A stretch of 8,449 bases of DNA from Alphaproteobacteria bacterium (GCA_028869725.1 JAGWRJ010000810.1:1-8449); one strand, 5' to 3'. Counted from the first letter of the stretch, positions 1-7,501 are shown. Program-made: numbers and translations. Notes: generated by a model from the sequence alone, not told the origin.

Positions 1-3000
1 GCAATCCGGTCATGCCCCATTGGCGCACGATACGCGACGAGATGCGGGTACCGATGGACCGGTGGGTGTTGCGCACATTGTAGGTCAGCTGCATCTTTTC
101 GCCGTGCGCGAGAAACGGTGCCGCATCCTTCTCGATCTGTGCGTCGAGGGTGTCGGGGACTTCGTTGCGTCCTTTCGCGGTCGAATAGCGCGCATGATTT
201 CCGGGGTCGGCCTGAACCAGCAGCGGATTAAGGTCAAGGTCATCGAGCTCTTCAGCGCCGCGGCTGAGTTGGCATAGCAGATCAGTGCGTCCGATCACAT
301 CCTCGAGCTTGCGGAAGCCGAGTTGGGCGAGGATTTCGCGCACCTCCTCGGCGATGAAGCTGAAAAGGTTGACCACCTTTTCCGCAGTTCCGGTGAACTT
401 GGCGCGTAGTGCTTCGTTCTGCGTGCAGACGCCGACCGGGCAGGTATTCGAATGGCACTGTCGGACCATGATGCAGCCCATCGCGATCAGCGCCGCGGTA
501 CCGATGCCAAATTCTTCCGCACCCATCATTGCGGCCATGACGACATCGCGCCCCGTCCGGATGCCGCCATCGGTGCGCAGTACCACGCGGTGGCGAAGAT
601 TGTTGAGGGTCAGAATCTGGTTGGCTTCGGTCAGTCCCAGTTCCCAGGGAACGCCCGCAAACTTGATCGAGCTCTGGGGTGATGCGCCGGTTCCACCATT
701 GTGGCCGGCAATGAGGATGACGTCCGCCTTGGCCTTGGCGACGCCGGCGGCGATGGTGCCAATACCCGCAGCCGACACCAGCTTGACGCACACCCGCGCA
801 TCCGGATTGATCTGCTTGAGATCATAGATCAATTGGGCCAGATCTTCGATGGAATAGATGTCATGGTGTGGCGGCGGCGAAATCAGCGTGGCCCCCGGCG
901 TGGCGTGACGCAGGCGTCCGATGAACTCGGTCACCTTGAAACCGGGCAGCTGGCCGCCTTCGCCGGGCTTGGCACCCTGAGCGACCTTGATTTCGATCTC
1001 GCGGCATTGATTGAGATATTCGGCGGTGACGCCGAAGCGTCCCGATGCCACTTGTTTGATCGCCGAGTTGGGATTGTCGCCGTTGCCTTTGGGCGTGAAC
1101 CGCGCGGGATCTTCGCCGCCCTCGCCAGAATCGGACTTGGCGCCAATCCGGTTCATGGCAACGTTGAGAACTTCGTGGGCTTCGGGTGACAGCGCGCCAA
1201 GGCTCATTCCCGGGGTGACGAAGCGCTTGCGGATTTCGGTGATGGACTCGACATCCTGCAGTGCCACAGGTGCCCCACCTGCCTTCAGTCCCATGAGATG
1301 ACGCAGTGAAACAGGAGGCAGCGACCACACTGCCTCCGAATAGCGCCGGAACGTGGTGTAGGAATCATGGGTCACGGCATGCTGCAGCATGTGGATCAGA
1401 GCGGCACTGTGGGCATGCAGTTCGCCGCTGGCGCGCTGCTTGTAGAAGCCGCCGACCGACAGCATGTCACCGGCTGCGGCAAAGCCCTTGCCGTGCTGAC
1501 GGGCGACCTTGGCGGTGATGCCCGAAAGGCCGATACCGGAGATACGCGACGGCATGCCGGGAAAGATCTCTGCCACCATGGATCGAGACAGGCCTACCGC
1601 CTCGAAATTATAGGCACCGCGATAAGAGGAGAGGACGGATATGCCCATTTTGGACATGATCTTCTTGAGGCCCGCGTCCAGCGCGTCGAGATAACGTTTC
1701 ACGCATGGACCAAGCGGAACATTACCAAACAGGCCGCGCATGTGCCGCTCGGCAATTGCCTCCTGTGCGAGATAGGGATTGACGGTGGTTGCACCCACGC
1801 CGATCAGGCAGGCGAGGTAGTGGGTGTCCATGCACTCGGCAGAGCGCACGTTGATCGAGGTGTAGCTGCGGTATCCCTTCTTGGTCAGGTGCGAATGTAC
1901 CGCTCCCACGGCAAGGATCATCGGTACGCCGGCGCGCGCCTCGCAGATCTTCTCGTCACTGAGGACGAGATAACCCGTCCCGCTGGCCACCGCTTCTTCG
2001 GCCTCGGTGCGCAGCCGGGCCAGAGCATCGCGCAGTGCATTGGGATCGGCTCTACCCTCCTCGACCGGAAAGGTGCAGTCCAGTTCGGCAAATTCGCCGG
2101 GCAGACGTTCGCGCATGCGCTCATACATGCCGTTCGACATCACCGGACTTTCGAGCACGAACACGTCAGTCTGGTTTTCGTCCTGGGCAAGCACATTGCC
2201 GAGATTGCGGAACCGCGTCTTCAGGCTCATGACCCGGTCTTCGCGCAGCGGATCGATCGGCGGGTTGGTAACCTGGCTGAAATTCTGTCGGAAGAAGTGG
2301 GACAGCGGCCGGTACTGGTCTGAGAGTACGGCAAGCGGTGTGTCGTCACCCATCGAGCCGATCGGCTCCTTGCCTTCTGCTGCCATCGGATGCAGCACGA
2401 TCTCAAGATCTTCCAGGCTGACGCCAGCCGCAATCTGACGCCGGCGCATTTCCTCGTCGTCGAACAGCCTCGGTTCAGGGCCCGGGCCCAGGATCGGCTC
2501 CAGCTCGACGATTTTGCTGGCCCATTCCTGATAGGGATATTCGCTGGCCAGATAATCCTTGATCGGCCCGTCCTCGTAAAAGTGCCCGCTCTCGAGGTCG
2601 ACACCGATCATCTGTCCCGGGCCAACGCGTCCTTTCTGCAGGATGCGGGTCTCTTCAAGAAGAACGAGTCCGGCTTCCGAGCCGACAAAGAGCAGCCCGT
2701 CTTCGGTGCGGGCATAGCGCATGGGCCGCAGGCCGTTGCGGTCCATGCCCGCGATAACCCAGCGCCCGTCGGTTGCGGCAATGGCCGCCGGCCCATCCCA
2801 AGGCTCCATGACGGCGTTGGCATAAGAGTACATCGCCCGATGGGCTTCAGGCATGGTCGAGGCCTTCTTCGACCATGCTTCGGGAATGAGAATGGTCTTG
2901 GCGAGCGGTGCTGCACGGCCGGCGCGGGCCAGTACCTCGAACACTGCATCCAGCGCAGCCGAATCCGAGCCTCCGGGTTGAATGATCGGCTTGATGTCGA

Positions 3001-3877
3001 CGTCGTGCGCCCCGAACAGCTGGCTTGCCATCTTGGACTCGTGATTGCGCATCCAGTTGACGTTGCCCTTCAGCGTATTGATCTCGCCGTTGTGGGCGAG
3101 CATCCGAAAAGGCTGGGCCAGCCGCCAGGTGGGGAAGGTGTTGGTTGAATAGCGCTGATGAAAAATGGCAAAGGCCGATATGAAGCGTTCGTCCTTCAGA
3201 TCCGGATAGAAGGTCGCGAGCTGCTCAGCGAGGAACATGCCTTTGTAGATCAGTGAGCGCGAGGAAAACGAGCAGATATAGAAGTCGGCGATTGCCGCCT
3301 CGCGCACTCGCTTTTCGATGCGACGGCGGCAGAGATAGAGACGCCGCTCAAGCGTCTCCATTGTCTCATCCTCGCCAATGTCGAACATCACCTGCTCGAT
3401 TTCGGGGCGTGTGGCATTGGCCTTCTCCCCGATCACCGAAATGTCGATCGGCACCTGGCGCCAGCCATAGAGATAAAAGCCGAAGCCGAGAAGTTCGGAT
3501 TCGACGATGGTGCGGCAGGTCTCCTGCGCGGTGTAGTCGGTACGGGGCAGAAAGATCTGGCCTACCGCGATACGGCCCGATCGCAGGCTGTGTCCGGTCT
3601 GCGCAACTGCGGCGCGATAGAACTCCTGGGGTACCTGCAGGTGGATGCCGGCGCCGTCGCCGGTCTTGCCGTCGGCGTCGACTGCACCGCGATGCCACAC
3701 CGATTTCAGTGCTTCGATGGCATGGGTCACGACATCGCGTCGCGGCGTTCCATCAATCGCAGCAATGAGACCTACGCCGCAGGCATCATGTTCCTGCTCG
3801 GGTGAATAGACCCCGACGTCTTCCAGCTTCCGGGCATTGGCACGAAAGCGTGCGATTTCTGCGTGGGCTTCATCCAT
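1..3877 (-). CDS. gltB: Glutamate synthase (NADPH) large (alpha) subunit, 3' end cut by the window
   Basis: Large subunit of glutamate synthase. It hydrolyses glutamine, channels the ammonia to 2-oxoglutarate on FMN and so makes glutamate in the cytoplasm with GltD. The frame is open from ATG 3877 to the left edge (1292 codons); relatives have about 1500, so roughly the last 200 residues (most of the C-terminal beta-helix) are missing. Seen in order: a short propeptide, then Cys33 in the context HDACGVG, the expected N-terminal nucleophile after processing; class II amidotransferase motifs HQRYSTN (240-246) and NGEIN (263-267); the FMN-barrel loop SGEGGE near 915-921; and 3Fe-4S ligands C1135, C1141, C1146 in CIMVRQCHSNTC. 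A Shine-Dalgarno GGAG lies 8 bases before the ATG, inside the last codons of gltD, so translation is probably coupled. Several motifs along the gene all fall in one frame, so I see no frameshift. Identification is very secure. Confidence 0.97.
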   Translation of the reverse strand, partial: MDEAHAEIARFRANARKLEDVGVYSPEQEHDACGVGLIAAIDGTPRRDVVTHAIEALKSVWHRGAVDADGKTGDGAGIHLQVPQEFYRAAVAQTGHSLRSGRIAVGQIFLPRTDYTAQETCRTIVESELLGFGFYLYGWRQVPIDISVIGEKANATRPEIEQVMFDIGEDETMETLERRLYLCRRRIEKRVREAAIADFYICSFSSRSLIYKGMFLAEQLATFYPDLKDERFISAFAIFHQRYSTNTFPTWRLAQPFRMLAHNGEINTLKGNVNWMRNHESKMASQLFGAHDVDIKPIIQPGGSDSAALDAVFEVLARAGRAAPLAKTILIPEAWSKKASTMPEAHRAMYSYANAVMEPWDGPAAIAATDGRWVIAGMDRNGLRPMRYARTEDGLLFVGSEAGLVLLEETRILQKGRVGPGQMIGVDLESGHFYEDGPIKDYLASEYPYQEWASKIVELEPILGPGPEPRLFDDEEMRRRQIAAGVSLEDLEIVLHPMAAEGKEPIGSMGDDTPLAVLSDQYRPLSHFFRQNFSQVTNPPIDPLREDRVMSLKTRFRNLGNVLAQDENQTDVFVLESPVMSNGMYERMRERLPGEFAELDCTFPVEEGRADPNALRDALARLRTEAEEAVASGTGYLVLSDEKICEARAGVPMILAVGAVHSHLTKKGYRSYTSINVRSAECMDTHYLACLIGVGATTVNPYLAQEAIAERHMRGLFGNVPLGPCVKRYLDALDAGLKKIMSKMGISVLSSYRGAYNFEAVGLSRSMVAEIFPGMPSRISGIGLSGITAKVARQHGKGFAAAGDMLSVGGFYKQRASGELHAHSAALIHMLQHAVTHDSYTTFRRYSEAVWSLPPVSLRHLMGLKAGGAPVALQDVESITEIRKRFVTPGMSLGALSPEAHEVLNVAMNRIGAKSDSGEGGEDPARFTPKGNGDNPNSAIKQVASGRFGVTAEYLNQCREIEIKVAQGAKPGEGGQLPGFKVTEFIGRLRHATPGATLISPPPHHDIYSIEDLAQLIYDLKQINPDARVCVKLVSAAGIGTIAAGVAKAKADVILIAGHNGGTGASPQSSIKFAGVPWELGLTEANQILTLNNLRHRVVLRTDGGIRTGRDVVMAAMMGAEEFGIGTAALIAMGCIMVRQCHSNTCPVGVCTQNEALRAKFTGTAEKVVNLFSFIAEEVREILAQLGFRKLEDVIGRTDLLCQLSRGAEELDDLDLNPLLVQADPGNHARYSTAKGRNEVPDTLDAQIEKDAAPFLAHGEKMQLTYNVRNTHRSIGTRISSRIVRQWGMTGL

Positions 3878-3882
3878 TGCTC

Positions 3883-5328
3883 TTACTCCGCAGCAAGCTG
3901 GGCAGGCGTGGCCTTCTGGGCCAGAAGAAAGCGGTCTATGGCCTCGGCCGCATCCAGGCCGTCGCGGACTGCCCAGACGACCAAGGATGCACCGCGCACG
4001 ACGTCGCCGCCCGCAAACACGCCTTCAATGCTTGTCATCATCGTCTTGGGAGCGACACGAAGGGTTCCACTGCTACGCGTGGCAAGTTGTGGTGCCGAGA
4101 ACAGGCCGGGGAGATCTTCTGGTTCAAACCCGAGTGCCGATATCGCCAGATCGACGTCGAGGCTGAATTCGGAGCCGGCAATGGCCTCAGGTGCGCGTCG
4201 GCCGTCGGGGTCTGCAAGGCCCAGTCGCTGACGGACAAGGCGAACCGCCTCGACGTTTCGCGTACCCTGAAAGGCAGTCGGCAGCGTCAGCCACTCGAAG
4301 TGAACGCCTTCCTCTTCGGCGTGGGCGACCTCGCGCAGCGAGCCCGGCATGTTGTCCCGATCGCGTCGGTAGAGGCAGCTGACCGAAACAGCGCCCTGAC
4401 GCAGGGCGGTGCGTACGCAGTCCATCGCCGTGTCGCCACCACCAATGACGGCAACCTTCTTGCCGTGCGCATTGAGGGCCTTGTCTTTGGCCTTTGGCAG
4501 GCTGTCGCCGAAGCCGCGCCGATTGGACGTGATGAGATAATCGAGCGCGGGCACAATATGGCCGAGATCGACACCGGGCACCTTCAGGTCGCGCGCCTTG
4601 TAAACGCCAGTTGCGATAAAGAGCGCGTCGTGACGGCCGCGCAGGTCTTCGAGGCTCGCGTTGCGGCCAACCTCGAAGTTCAGCGTGAATTCGATGCCAC
4701 CGTGCACGAGACGATCGATGCGGCGCTGGACCACGGATTTTTCCAGCTTGAAGCCGGGAATGCCGTAGGTGAGAAGTCCGCCCGCCCGGTCATGCCGATC
4801 GTAAACAGTAACGCGATAGCCGCGCTGGCGCAGTGCTTCTGCTGCGGCAAGTCCGGCGGGCCCCGCCCCAATGATACCGACGCTCTGGCCGCGGTCCGTG
4901 CGGGGCGTCAGCGGGCGTACCCAGCCATGGTTCCAGGCAGTGTCGGTCAGGTAGCGTTCGATGGCGCCGATGGTCACGGTGCCATGGCCCGACTGCTCTA
5001 TGGTGCAACTGCCCTCGCAAAGACGATCCTGCGGACAGATCCGGCCACAGATCTCCGGCAGGGGGTTAGTGGCCTGGCTAAGGCGGTAGGCTTCCTCCAG
5101 CCGCCCTTCAGCGGTGAGCTTCAACCAGTCCGGGATGTTGTTCGAAAGCGGGCAGTGTACCTGGCAGTAGGGAACACCACATTGGGAACAGCGCGCTGCC
5201 TGTTCGGCCGCCCTGCTGCCGGCGAACTCAGCGTAGATCTCCTTGAAGTCTTCCACCCGCTCGCTGGCCGTGCGCTTGTGCGGAAACTCCCGCCCCACAT
5301 CTACAAATCGCAACATTATTTCTGCCAC
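3883..5328 (-). CDS. gltD: Glutamate synthase (NADPH) small (beta) subunit
   Basis: Small subunit of glutamate synthase. It oxidises NADPH on FAD and passes electrons through 4Fe-4S clusters to the FMN site of GltB. The protein has 481 residues, about the family length. N-terminal cluster cysteines are C47, C50, C55, C59 (CSQCGVPYCQVHC) and C94, C98, C104, C108 (CGRICPQDRLCEGSC). The FAD-binding motif GAGPAG is at 154-159, the NADPH Rossmann motif VIGGGDTAMD at 294-303, and the C-terminal flavoprotein motif GVFAGGDVVRG at 436-446. The start is uncertain: GTG 5328 is the first possible one because an in-frame TAG lies at 5334-5332, and ATG 5316, four codons in, fits equally well (MLRFVDVGREFP). 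Neither has a strong ribosome site. The stop is 5 bases before gltB, so the two are one operon with the small subunit first. A long open frame on the opposite strand here is a codon-bias shadow. Confidence 0.97.
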   Translation of the reverse strand: MAEIMLRFVDVGREFPHKRTASERVEDFKEIYAEFAGSRAAEQAARCSQCGVPYCQVHCPLSNNIPDWLKLTAEGRLEEAYRLSQATNPLPEICGRICPQDRLCEGSCTIEQSGHGTVTIGAIERYLTDTAWNHGWVRPLTPRTDRGQSVGIIGAGPAGLAAAEALRQRGYRVTVYDRHDRAGGLLTYGIPGFKLEKSVVQRRIDRLVHGGIEFTLNFEVGRNASLEDLRGRHDALFIATGVYKARDLKVPGVDLGHIVPALDYLITSNRRGFGDSLPKAKDKALNAHGKKVAVIGGGDTAMDCVRTALRQGAVSVSCLYRRDRDNMPGSLREVAHAEEEGVHFEWLTLPTAFQGTRNVEAVRLVRQRLGLADPDGRRAPEAIAGSEFSLDVDLAISALGFEPEDLPGLFSAPQLATRSSGTLRVAPKTMMTSIEGVFAGGDVVRGASLVVWAVRDGLDAAEAIDRFLLAQKATPAQLAAE

Positions 5329-5360
5329 GGCCTATATCCCGTCATTCAGTTTCCCGAAGG

Positions 5361-5368
5361 TCTCCTCT
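5361..5368 (-). promoter_or_regulatory. Strong Shine-Dalgarno-like AGAGGAGA without a well-placed start
   Basis: AGAGGAGA on the minus strand is the best ribosome-site match upstream of gltD, but it lies 32 bases before GTG 5328 and 44 before ATG 5316. The gltD frame is closed by TAG at 5334-5332, so this site cannot serve an extended GltD. The nearest ATG (5345, 15 bases away, out of frame) opens only nine codons. It may be chance, a leader peptide, or a standby ribosome site. Confidence 0.25.
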
Positions 5369-5407
5369 GTTAAGGCGCTTTTGGGGACAATTCCAGCGTT
5401 AAATGAC

Positions 5408-5434
5408 ATTAAAGGCAGTAATACTGCCTTTAAT
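5408..5434. promoter_or_regulatory. Perfect 27-base palindrome, candidate operator upstream of gltDB
   Basis: Each arm is ATTAAAGGCAGTA (13 bases) around a single central base, with no mismatch. The centre is about 93 bases upstream of the first possible gltD start. A one-base centre and full dyad symmetry suit a site for a dimeric DNA-binding protein. As RNA it could also fold as a hairpin (GGCAG stem, TAATA loop) followed by only three T, which is weak for an intrinsic terminator on either strand. I do not recognise it as a known NtrC, Lrp or other named site. Regulatory function is inferred from symmetry and position. Confidence 0.5.
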
Positions 5435-5649
5435 TCCGGTCATAGTGCCACTTGGAGGCGGCACGCAGTGATTGCAACCGTAATATATGTCAGTGTTACT
5501 TACCTAATGGCTGAACCGCACGTCTGGTGATGGTCGTGCCGGCGCGGGCGCGACAGCCCTGCACGGCTGCGCCCTGCGCATCTTCGTCCCTGTCGCTGGA
5601 ATGGGTGTCAGCCAGGCGTAATGGCGCCGGCGCTATCTGCGCGGTGCGT

Positions 5650-5683
5650 TTCTCGAGGGCGAGAAGCCCTGATCGCGATCAGG
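5650..5683 (-). terminator. Overlapping inverted repeats at the end of the NDUFA9-like gene, possible terminator
   Basis: Three structures overlap here. CCTGATCGCGATCAGG (5668-5683) is a perfect 16-base palindrome that contains the stop codon of the NDUFA9-like gene. Just beyond it, agggc/gccct (5656-5660 with 5666-5670, five-base loop) and ttctcg/cgagaa (5650-5655 with 5660-5665, AGGG loop) are mutually exclusive hairpins. No T-run follows on the minus strand, so this is not a classic intrinsic terminator. Placement directly after a stop supports a role in 3' end formation or RNA stability. Confidence 0.35.
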
Positions 5684-6635
5684 TGACCGGCTGCGCCGCC
5701 TCGCGCTCATATTGCCCGTGTGGGCGGAAGCGCCAGAGGTAGGAGGGCAGAATGGCTTCCGCCGAATCGGGCTCAATGCCGAGATCGGCGAGGCTTGGAG
5801 CGTCCGCTCCCACGACGTTGTCCGTCTTGAGGAGACGGACCTGATCGGCGGTGATGGGCGCGTTGGGAAGCATGCGCAGGACACTGCCAAGAACCCCGGC
5901 AACCCCAAAGGGCACGGGCAGCAAGAGCCGCCGCCGGCAGATTACACGCAGCATGATCTGCATCAGTTGCTTGAAGCTGTAGATGTCCGGGCCGCCCAGC
6001 TCGTAAGTTTTGGCTGCTGTCGCCGGATTGTTCAGGCAGACACACGCCGCCCTTGCCACATCACCCACAAACACAGGCTGGAACCGTGTCGTACCGCCGC
6101 CGATCAGGGGCAGCACCGGTGCAAACCTGGCCATGGCGGCAAACCGGTTGAAGAACTGATCTTCCGGGCCAAAAACAATCGACGGGCGCAGGATTGTGGC
6201 GCCTGGCATTGCCGCGCGCACTGCCTCCTCACCCAGCGCCTTGCTCGCGGCATAGGACGACGCGGAGTCCTTGGCGGCGCCGATCGCCGAAAAATGGATC
6301 AGTCGATCGAGCCCATGCTCTGCTGCCGCATTGGCGATCGTGCGGGCCGCAGCGACATGGAGCGCCGTAAAACTCTGCCTGCCGAATGATTGCAGCACCC
6401 CGACGAGGTTAATGGCGTGGTCCGCTCCACGCAGTGCCGCCGCCACATCCTCGCTGTCATGAACGTCGCACTTTACCACCTGGATCTGGCCAACCTGGCC
6501 GGCGACCAGAACGTAGGACGCCAGATTGGGCCGGCGTACGGCAACCCGCACCCGGTATCCCGCTTTCGCCAATTCCCGGACCACGTACCGGCCGATGAAG
6601 CCCGATCCGCCGAAAACCGTGACCACCTGTGGCAT
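5679..6635 (-). CDS. Complex I NDUFA9-like NAD(P)-binding protein (extended/atypical SDR)
   Basis: An NAD(P)-binding Rossmann protein of the NDUFA9-like family, which in eukaryotes and some alphaproteobacteria associates with respiratory complex I. Whether this copy does so is inference from family. From ATG 6635 it has 318 residues. The nucleotide-binding GGSGFIG is at 9-15, SAIGA at 116-120, a Y128-x3-K132 pair matches the SDR catalytic motif, and the family block LRPSIVFGPEDQFFNRFAAMARF is at 149-171, with TRFQPVFVGDVA at 183-194. The C-terminus ends with the typical PSYLWRFR. I chose ATG 6635 because the Rossmann strand then begins near residue 4 and GGGAAGG lies 7 bases upstream. ATG 6680, with GGGAGG 8 bases upstream, would add 15 residues and is a real alternative. 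It is not near any nuo gene in this window. Confidence 0.88.
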   Translation of the reverse strand: MPQVVTVFGGSGFIGRYVVRELAKAGYRVRVAVRRPNLASYVLVAGQVGQIQVVKCDVHDSEDVAAALRGADHAINLVGVLQSFGRQSFTALHVAAARTIANAAAEHGLDRLIHFSAIGAAKDSASSYAASKALGEEAVRAAMPGATILRPSIVFGPEDQFFNRFAAMARFAPVLPLIGGGTTRFQPVFVGDVARAACVCLNNPATAAKTYELGGPDIYSFKQLMQIMLRVICRRRLLLPVPFGVAGVLGSVLRMLPNAPITADQVRLLKTDNVVGADAPSLADLGIEPDSAEAILPSYLWRFRPHGQYEREAAQPVT

Positions 6636-6676
6636 GGTAGGACCTTCCCATAATTGCCGCGTTGCGGGAGCGGCGT

Positions 6677-6733
6677 TCATAGCCAATGCCTCCCGTGAAG
6701 CAAAGCCCGCATTTTGCCGCTTAGTTCGGCCAT
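6677..6733 (-). CDS. Possible 18-codon leader ORF overlapping an upstream start of the NDUFA9-like gene
   Basis: An ATG at 6733 opens a frame encoding MAELSGKMRALLHGRHWL, and its TGA overlaps ATG 6680 of the downstream frame as ATGA. Such overlaps often couple translation. The purine-rich GGGAGG before ATG 6680 lies within this short frame. No strong ribosome site precedes ATG 6733 itself (GGCCGGCG only). It may be a translational leader or chance, and I know of no homologue. Confidence 0.2.
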   Translation of the reverse strand: MAELSGKMRALLHGRHWL

Positions 6734-6738
6734 CGCCG

Positions 6739-6756
6739 GCCCTGCCGGCACAGGGC
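6739..6756 (-). terminator. GC-rich hairpin after the small membrane protein gene
   Basis: GCCCTG and CAGGGC form a perfect six-base stem around a six-base loop, starting 7 bases after the stop of the small membrane protein gene on the minus strand. No T-run follows. It could be an attenuator, an RNA-stability element or a weak terminator between that gene and the NDUFA9-like gene. Confidence 0.3.
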
Positions 6757-6763
6757 GCTGGAG

Positions 6764-7048
6764 CTACTCATCCTCGACATAGGCACGTTCGCCCGTCTTG
6801 GGCTCGACCCACACAGTTACAGGCCGTCCGGTCTCGTCATCGATGAACCGCTCCGCCGTACGTTGCCAGCCAGGCCCCGGTGCCTTGGTAACCGGCTTCT
6901 TGTACCGCACCCTTTCGTACAGTGTGCCGACAAGCAGGAGCGCCCCGGCCACCAGCATGCTGATTCCGGTCCAGTGACCGGTGATAACAAGCCCGATACC
7001 GGCAAGGACTGCAATCGTTCCGAGGCCGATAAGAAGTGCCCGTAGCAT
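6764..7048 (-). CDS. Small two-helix membrane protein of unknown function
   Basis: This protein has 94 residues. Two hydrophobic stretches, about 3-22 and 26-43, should form a membrane hairpin. A basic segment (RVRYKKP, 47-53) follows, then a hydrophilic tail with TGRPVTVWVEPKTGERAYVEDE, whose repeated TG-R/E-x-V/Y pattern suggests a short beta-hairpin. By the positive-inside rule the tail is probably cytoplasmic. GAGGAA lies 7 bases before the ATG. It begins 10 bases after the stop of the YbjQ-family gene, so the two are almost certainly co-transcribed. I do not recognise a named family and give no function. Confidence 0.8.
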   Translation of the reverse strand: MLRALLIGLGTIAVLAGIGLVITGHWTGISMLVAGALLLVGTLYERVRYKKPVTKAPGPGWQRTAERFIDDETGRPVTVWVEPKTGERAYVEDE

Positions 7049-7058
7049 GGGATATTCC

Positions 7059-7391
7059 TCAGTGGGCGCCGTCTACCGGGGCAACGACGACAGCGGTGCC
7101 GTACGCCACGATTTCGCTCATCGCCTGTCCGATCTCGGCCGAATCAAAGCGCATCATCACGACTGCGTTCGCGCCCATGGCAGTCGCGTTCCTGACCAGG
7201 CGATCTACTGCATGGCGCCGGGCATCCTCCAGGAGTTGCGTGTATTCGGGGATCTCTCCGCCCACGATGGAGCGCAGTCCGGCCATGATGTTACCGCCCA
7301 ATCCCCGCGACCGCACCACGACCCCGAAGCATTGGCCTAAAACCTGTCGAACCTGCATGCCCGGCAGGTTTTCTGTTGTGACGACCAGCAT
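7059..7391 (-). CDS. YbjQ family (UPF0145) putative heavy-metal-binding-domain protein
   Basis: A small cytoplasmic protein of the YbjQ/UPF0145 family, which is widely conserved but poorly understood; the 'heavy-metal-binding' label in databases is only putative. From ATG 7391 it has 110 residues, the usual length. Family hallmarks are VTTENLPG (4-11), VLGQCFGVVV (17-26), GGNIMAGLRSIVGGEIPEY (32-50), the AR-x6-R helix near 57-65, LGAN-like MGANAVVMMRFD (72-83) and the final EIVAYGTAVVV (93-103). I chose this start because GGGAGAGGG lies immediately upstream and the family begins here; the frame stays open to 7445 but the extra 18 residues do not look conserved. It is the first gene of a probable operon with the small membrane protein. 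Confidence 0.88.
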   Translation of the reverse strand: MLVVTTENLPGMQVRQVLGQCFGVVVRSRGLGGNIMAGLRSIVGGEIPEYTQLLEDARRHAVDRLVRNATAMGANAVVMMRFDSAEIGQAMSEIVAYGTAVVVAPVDGAH

Positions 7392-7458
7392 TGCCCTCTC
7401 CCGTGGAATCCGGGGCAGTGTGCGCCCGAAAGCCGGGCTGGGCAAAGCGTCGTCGACG

Positions 7459-7487
7459 TTGACAGCTAGGTGGCGTCCCCCTACATA
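7459..7487 (+). promoter_or_regulatory. Sigma70-type promoter of tRNA-Leu
   Basis: A consensus TTGACA (7459-7464), a 17-base spacer and a TACATA -10 element (7482-7487) end 14 bases before the tRNA. Transcription would begin about 7 bases before the tRNA 5' end. The match and position make this the most convincing promoter in the window. Confidence 0.7.
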
Positions 7488-7501
7488 CGCCCACCGACCG
7501 T

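Larger units (their letters stand above)
5329..5678. other. Intergenic region upstream of gltD (350 bases)
   Basis: This gap separates the end of the NDUFA9-like gene from gltD, both read on the minus strand. It holds inverted repeats just past the stop of the upstream gene, an AT-richer central part (about 5380-5510) in otherwise GC-rich DNA, and a perfect 27-base palindrome at 5408-5434. The AT-rich part is the natural place for the gltDB promoter. I could not find a convincing -35/-10 pair: TTGCAA at 5476-5471 (minus) and TATATT at 5488-5483 (minus) are single elements without good partners. No full-length gene is supported here. Short open frames exist on both strands, and one with a ribosome-site-like sequence is listed under findings. 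Confidence 0.7.

Noticed and set aside
1367..2323. A 318-codon open frame on the plus strand opposite gltB
   Set aside because: It is antisense to an intact stretch of gltB, has no recognisable motifs, and is one of many such shadows along that gene.
3802..5373. A 523-codon open frame on the plus strand opposite gltD
   Set aside because: It lies across gltD, whose protein carries all expected motifs. The antisense translation shows no recognisable domain and is explained by GC-rich codon bias.
5437..5451. TGGCAC on the minus strand (5451-5446) as a sigma54 -24 element for gltD
   Set aside because: The matching -12 position reads CCGG rather than TTGC, so the key GC pair is missing.
7446..7499. 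The 18-codon upstream extension of the YbjQ-family gene to 7445
   Set aside because: The family begins at MLVVTT, and a strong ribosome site lies directly before ATG 7391.
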